Made by a program: the position numbers and the translations under genes
The notes under the pieces: generated by a model
Told to the model about the DNA's origin: nothing
The model's input: the letters and a program-made list of their open reading frames with translations, nothing else
Databases searched by the model: none
Assembly (NCBI GenBank): GCA_033725935.1
Contig: MU867084.1
Location: 422,496 to 486,495 of the forward strand
Source: Cladorrhinum sp. PSN259
Taxonomy: Eukaryota > Ascomycota > Sordariomycetes > Sordariales > Podosporaceae
Length of the DNA: 64,000 nt
Direction: 5' to 3'
In this document: piece after piece, positions 59,418 through 64,000 of the stretch
Layout: each line of letters starts with the position of its first letter
Position numbering within the stretch: position 1 is the stretch's first letter

Positions 59418-60914
59418 ATGGATGTCTCTTCGAACCTGGGGTGCCCTACCCCGTTTGCTTTCACCGCCTGCGATGACGCTGCCGAAGGCAGCGCCTCAAC
59501 CTCAGGTGCGCAGGCCCAGGACCAACTTGGCGCGCGCAAACGCCGGCCATCGCATTTTACCCAAAGGAGGAAATCAATCGTGAACCAGATTATTGAAGGG
59601 GAGGAAGGACTGTTGCTCAAGCTGGATACTTTCTTGACCGACTTTGAAAAGCGGATGGAGGCATGGGAAAATTATGGAGAATTAAGTCTCGACTCAAGTA
59701 TCGAGGCCGCACTTTCGACATTGCAAGCTGTGCAGACAAGATGTTCGCAGGTTTCCGAAGAGGTCATGGGCGCTGGGCGGAGGAGACTGCACATCATGGT
59801 AGAAACTTTGGAGTCGGGATACCATGAGGCAATGGTTGCTGCAGAGTCCCTCAATGAAAAGGCAAGGGTTGGCATCGAGCTTCTCGACAGCATGCTGGAG
59901 GACCTCGAGACGCAAGCCGCCAAGTTCAGGGAGAAGGGCTTAGCAAATGCCGCAGAAAGCCTTATTGATGAAGCGCATCGGGTTGTCGATAATGGAATTG
60001 AGCGAGCCATGCGTGCGGCCGAAACTCTGGAAGACCACGTTCAGCGTGCCATTACTCGTGCCAGAGAACATGGCCTCCTGCGTTATGAGGATTTACCGAC
60101 CCCTTGGAGAACCAACCCTCACATCACCAAAGGCTATCGCTTCTCTGAGACAAAGCTCGGCTGTGTGAGATCGGCCTTTAGCTTCTCCAACGAGCTGGTC
60201 AACATCTGGTCGCACGCCTTGGGTCTAGTCCTCGTTCTCTCTGTTGCATTTTATTTCTACCCCACCAGCGTCAACTTCTCTATGAGTACCAAAGCCGACA
60301 TCGTTGTCGCAGCCGTCTTCTTCTTTGCCGCCTGCCAATGTCTGGTCTGCAGCACCATCTGGCATACGATGAACTCGGTCGCCGACGTCAACTTGATCTC
60401 CATGTTTGCCTGCGTCGACTATACCGGCATCTCGCTATTAATCGCCGCATCCATCTTGACAGTCGAGTACACAGCATTTTATTGCGATCCCGTCAGCCGT
60501 TACTCTTACATGATTATCACTACCCTCCTGGGTCTCGGAGGAGTCGTCCTGCCTTGGAATCCCAAGTTTAACAAACAGGACATGGCTTGGGCCAGAGTCG
60601 CATTTTACGTCACCCTTGGTGCCACTGGCTTCTTGCCAATTCTTCAGATTTCGCTCACTCGCGGCCTGTCCTTCGTCTGGGAATTCTACGCTCCTATCGG
60701 CAAGAGCATATTCGTCTACCTCCTCGGAGCTGTGGTCTACGCCAGCAAGGTCCCCGAGCGGTGGTGCCCCGGAATGTTTGACTATGTAGGCGGCAGCCAT
60801 AACCTTTGGCATATTGCTGTGCTGGGAGGCATTCTTTTTCACTACACGGCCATGCAGTCGTTCTTTTCACACGCATTTAGACTCGCGGCCGAGAATGGCT
60901 GCGGTGCATATTGA
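59418..60914 (+). CDS. izh3: Izh3-like PAQR (adiponectin receptor/hemolysin III family) membrane protein
   Basis: Single exon, 498 aa. A seven-transmembrane PAQR protein; yeast Izh proteins influence zinc and sterol homeostasis. The long N-terminal extension (about 230 residues: charged, helical, with heptad-like segments such as LQAVQTRCSQVSEEVMGAG) distinguishes Izh3 from the shorter Izh1, Izh2 and Izh4. The PAQR core begins ITKGYRF and FSFSNELVNIWSHALGLVLV. TM segments follow at about 259-275, 287-306, 318-335 and onward. Family zinc ligands are visible: His in CSTIWHTMNSVADVN, and H461 and H465 in GSHNLWHIAVLGG, with H475 in LFHYTAM. The ATG (59418, CCACGATGG) is well placed after a CT-rich leader. 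The C-terminus is short after the last TM. Convergent with the next gene, with only 186 bp between stops. Confidence 0.93.
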   Translation: MDVSSNLGCPTPFAFTACDDAAEGSASTSGAQAQDQLGARKRRPSHFTQRRKSIVNQIIEGEEGLLLKLDTFLTDFEKRMEAWENYGELSLDSSIEAALSTLQAVQTRCSQVSEEVMGAGRRRLHIMVETLESGYHEAMVAAESLNEKARVGIELLDSMLEDLETQAAKFREKGLANAAESLIDEAHRVVDNGIERAMRAAETLEDHVQRAITRAREHGLLRYEDLPTPWRTNPHITKGYRFSETKLGCVRSAFSFSNELVNIWSHALGLVLVLSVAFYFYPTSVNFSMSTKADIVVAAVFFFAACQCLVCSTIWHTMNSVADVNLISMFACVDYTGISLLIAASILTVEYTAFYCDPVSRYSYMIITTLLGLGGVVLPWNPKFNKQDMAWARVAFYVTLGATGFLPILQISLTRGLSFVWEFYAPIGKSIFVYLLGAVVYASKVPERWCPGMFDYVGGSHNLWHIAVLGGILFHYTAMQSFFSHAFRLAAENGCGAY

Positions 60915-61100
60915 TTAATTAGTTCCCTCTGATAGTCTCTCCATAATAGAGACAGACAGAGAATAATGTTTCCTAATCATCCCTACTCTGCTGTGTATTT
61001 TTGCAGCACCTGCGCGATGGTTCGTGAACATTGATATCTCATAATCTCAGAGCATGATAGATCTCGAGACCATGCAAGACATTCCTATGCCAATACGTTC

Positions 61101-61769
61101 TCAACACGAAAGCATAAACAGCCCAACTGCGCCGATCCCGAGTCCCATCCAAGATAATGCCCATCGTTCTCTCCCCGCAGCTGCTGAATGTCGGACCTGC
61201 ATACTTCCGGCTTCTGTGGACCTTGGGATTTCGTCGACCGGTTGCTCGCTTCTCTTGAGGGAGAAGTGGACGGATTCTGGTTTCGATGTTGCTGTTTGCG
61301 CCATCCATGGCTGGTGCGGTCTGGGCACCTTGGCCTTTGACAGATCCGCTGGGAACACGAACCCAGCATTTCTTGCACAGGTCTCGAGGTCCTCGCTCTG
61401 TTGACCATCATCAATCAGCTTCTACATCCTCATAGAAATGCTGCCATCCATCAGTCAACTTACATCTAAGCAGCAGTACCCAGCCACGGGGGCGCACCAC
61501 GTGCCCTCTTCGCAATATCCATTATCCACAGCACAGCATGACTGTCCCATCATCGGATTAAAGCAGAACCTGCTGCTGTTGGCGTCACCGCATACCTCCC
61601 AGTCTTCGCCATACGTCTCCTCACACGACATAAATAGACTTCCTGCTCCTGCAGTTGCACTTGACGTTCTTTCCAACGTTGTCAAGCGGCTCAAAGGTTT
61701 CTGCTCGCCAGTTCCTGCTGCTGCCACCGCTGCTAGAGCAGATATTGCAAAGATCCTCGAGTGTTTCAT
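61101..61769 (-). CDS. Secreted Cys-rich protein with C-terminal membrane or GPI-type tail
   Basis: Two exons, 61769-61464 and 61397-61101, joined in phase 0 by a 66-nt intron (GTAAGT donor, CAG acceptor), giving 200 aa. Without splicing the frame ends three codons after the donor (at 61455), so a one-exon call would lose the second half. Signal peptide: MKHSRIFAISALAAVAAAGT. The Cys-rich region starts SCEETYGEDWEVCGD and runs through FCFNPMMGQSCCAVDNGYCE and GTWCAPVAGYCCLD. The splice continues it as SEDLETCARNAGF. A Ser/Thr/Lys-rich linker follows, and the protein ends with a hydrophobic stretch WALSWMGLGIGAVGLFMLSC right at the C-terminus, as in GPI-anchored or tail-anchored surface proteins. 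I recall similar Cys patterns in other ascomycete small secreted proteins; function unknown. Confidence 0.82.
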
Positions 61770-63907
61770 TTTCAGTCTTTTTCCTCGTCGCCGCTCGCTT
61801 TTTTCTCTTCTGGTGCACTTTGTTGCAAAAGCGTAATTCGTAAATTCAGATAAAAATGTGGGAGACACGAGGTCGGATTGTTCTTTTGAAAAGTGACATA
61901 AGATGTCCAAAAAACTTGTCTGGACTCTTTTGTTCGAAGGTATATCATACACTAGTCCAGACACTGGCGTCTTCTCGGACGGAGGTGCAAGCGAAACGAG
62001 TTTCTTGGACAGGACGGGGGGATAGAATAGAGGAGGCACGAGCGGGTGGGCGAACAAAAAAGAGACAAATTTCTTCTTGATCTTTCCGCTTGGCAAGAAA
62101 CCAAAAAAGGAAGAGGATGAAACAAAAAAGAAGGACCACAAAAAGAACTTGATTGTTCGCCCTTGGTTTTGTGGAAGAGTTCAAAAAGGCGGAAGGAGAA
62201 TAAGTAGGGATACCTAATCAGAAATATTAGATAAACTTAAGCGCAGAACTTGTAAACTTTAAACCATGGACACCTGCCCAACAAAACTCACTCACTCATA
62301 CCTCACTTGAGCACGCGGTCACAGTTTCAGTTGCTGCGTGCGACAAGAAAACAAGGGAGGAGAGACACAACATGCCATGACACTTCCACCTGGGACCTAC
62401 CGCAAAGCGGCCGGGGGAAGTTGATGAAATGTGGAATGCATGATGTGGATTCGGCTATTGTCTCTCTCTCTTACTGGGGGTTTCTATCGTCGATCATGTG
62501 GAGGGAGGACCTGAACTTGAACGGGATGAACTTCCGTGTCGGAGCAAGGGACCTACCTACCCCAGACTTAATGGACAGGTCCATCAGAACTCGTGCCAAG
62601 CCAAGTAAAGTGATAAATCTTCTTCTGTATGTGCAAATATACATTTTATTTCCCTATCGGAAAAGTCACTCCTGCATATAATTAACTGTCAATTCTCTCC
62701 GCTTCCTTTCATCATTCAAGCAATGTTGCCGTTCTGGAGATTCAAGATAATGGACGTCAATTTTCGGTTCTGACAACCTCATACCACATAACCCCCCCCT
62801 CTCCCCTCCTTCGTTCATTCATGCAAGGGCACACTATTTACTTACTACTACCGAACCCTGCCCAGAAATCTTCAAAGTAACCACACAAACCTCGCAAATC
62901 TTGGGTCTTGTATGGTGCGCGTCTTCCCCCCAAAGTAGGTAATGGAGATGGGGAGGAGACCAGACCGGGCTCACGGGGTCATTTTATGGGGTAAATGCAC
63001 TTTATTCCCCTTTCGGCATGCGACGTTGGGTTCACATCGCGTCTTTGCAAACAACTGCAACTACGAAGCGCGTGCAGAGCAACGGAGATATCATTTCCGG
63101 AGGACAGTTGAGCTGTGTCCTAAATTATTTATTCTTGGGCCCTCTTCTTTGTCCTTGTTCTTCCGGCTTCGACTCCGAGATCAGGTTTTCTTGTGCAGGG
63201 TTAGAAGAGAAACTTTTGAGTGGGTGAAAGTTATATAAAGCCGGGGAATATGAGAGTGATCTTGGAAGCAAAGCATGTGGTTATCAAACCCGTTCGGCTA
63301 ATATGCGTCTGCCCTGTTGCGACACCGACAAGAATGAACATCCTTCACAGGCGTGCATTTCTATATGTAAATATCGCTTTTATCAAGTTCCTATCCCCCT
63401 TTCCTGCTACTGTTACACATCTCCATTCGATCTTTACAATACCAAACACCGTTGAAAAGATTATTAACTCCGAACCAAAGCCCTCCAAGGTATATACTAC
63501 TGTATATCATATCAATATTTTAGGTCCAAACCACCCTCCCGTCTTCCTGCCCTTCCAATCCATCCCAAGTCGTCAAATCATCAAAGAGTTGGGTTCAGTT
63601 ATGTATCCCCATACTACTCCAAAACCCGGGGCGGTTGAGGTGCAAATGAGCCCAATGGCACTGCACCACTGCGTTCCCGTGCCTTCCCTTTCCCTCCCTC
63701 CTTTACTTGCCGATCGATCCGAAGTTTCGTCCCATACCCCGTCGTCAGACGAGCAAATGCGCAAGGTAGGCTGTGATGCCACCCCACCATAAAGTGAAGT
63801 TTGGTGCCTGGTTGTTGCGACAAAGAAGACACAATCATTGCTTTTCCTCTTGCTTTGTGCCTGCCATGTGGCCATCAGCTGTGGGAGGATTGTTGAGCAA
63901 AGCGCGG

Positions 63908-63908
<1 letters not shown>
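61770..63908. other. Intergenic region to the poly-G tract
   Basis: No supported gene. A 190-codon frame at 63220-63792 (+) has no recognisable domain; the opposite strand is also open (63573-63875). The first part is the promoter/leader of the Cys-rich secreted protein gene, CT-rich on its strand. Confidence 0.45.

Positions 63909-64000
<92 letters not shown>
63909..64000. repeat. Homopolymer run of 92 G at the window end
   Basis: Uninterrupted G from 63909 to the last base. Such a run is far beyond anything else in the window and is most likely a sequencing or assembly artefact or gap filler, though a natural tract cannot be excluded. Confidence 0.9.

Noticed and set aside
5351..62562. Repeated ACCTACCT/AGGTAGGT octamers
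   Set aside because: About four copies on both strands, against roughly two expected by chance in 64 kb; not a convincing enrichment.
63220..63792. 190-codon frame near the right end
   Set aside because: No domain; the protein wording is unlike a conserved protein; close to a likely artefactual sequence end.
1..64000. CRISPR arrays, 5S rRNA genes, telomeric repeats or a full-length transposon
   Set aside because: Looked for characteristic repeats and conserved blocks and saw none; only one MITE-like element is supported.

Overview
The window is nuclear DNA of a filamentous ascomycete (Pezizomycotina). The evidence is short introns of 44-108 nt with GT..AG ends and CTAAC/CTGAC-type branch sites, a fungal Zn(II)2Cys6 regulator, an Izh3-type PAQR protein, a TauD-type dioxygenase, a short-chain dehydrogenase, a THO-complex subunit, a tRNA-Arg(ACG) with a 12-nt intron, and long pyrimidine-rich leaders. 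A sordariomycete is my best guess from the look of the proteins, but that is inference.

Layout. 1-920 (-) is the 5' part of a G1-type cyclin gene that runs off the left edge. About 13 kb (921-13974) follows in which I can support no protein gene. 13975-14640 (-) is a secreted DUF7907-like protein. 15.2-16.1 kb holds a duplicated promoter-like segment. 17090-17864 (-) is a possible, apparently damaged, secreted Cys-rich protein gene starting 17 bp from a tRNA-Asn (17881-17954, +). 20503-22257 (+) is a SWIM zinc-finger protein, convergent with a divergent protein-kinase-like gene (22772-24685, -). 29.4-32.4 kb (+) is a six-exon or longer Gln-rich Zn2Cys6 transcription factor, followed by a five-exon TauD/TfdA dioxygenase (34740-36104, +). 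41452-43384 (-) is an IQ-motif protein with a C-terminal region like plant IQM proteins. 44534-45565 (-) is a short-chain dehydrogenase. A 359-bp TA-flanked MITE-like element lies at 45884-46242, next to tRNA-Arg (46361-46444, -). 46528-47412 (-) is a DJ-1/PfpI protein. 50099-52213 (-) is a membrane GT2-type glycosyltransferase. 57542-58273 (-) is a THOC5-like protein, divergent from an Izh3-like 7TM protein (59418-60914, +), which is convergent with a two-exon Cys-rich, C-terminally anchored secreted protein (61101-61769, -). The last 92 bases are pure G and are probably an assembly or contig-end artefact.

Overall there are about 12 supported protein genes in 64 kb, which is sparse for such a fungus. 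The genes look like housekeeping, signalling and lineage-specific singletons. I see no coherent biosynthetic cluster and no defence system. The TauD dioxygenase beside a zinc-cluster regulator, and the SDR near a DJ-1 protein, are only loosely suggestive neighbours. The most interesting leads are the interrupted secreted Cys-rich gene abutting tRNA-Asn, the small TA-flanked element, the degenerate kinase, the IQM-like protein and the very long gene-free tract upstream of the cyclin.

Exon boundaries were worked out by hand from reading-frame continuity and splice signals. There is no transcript evidence.
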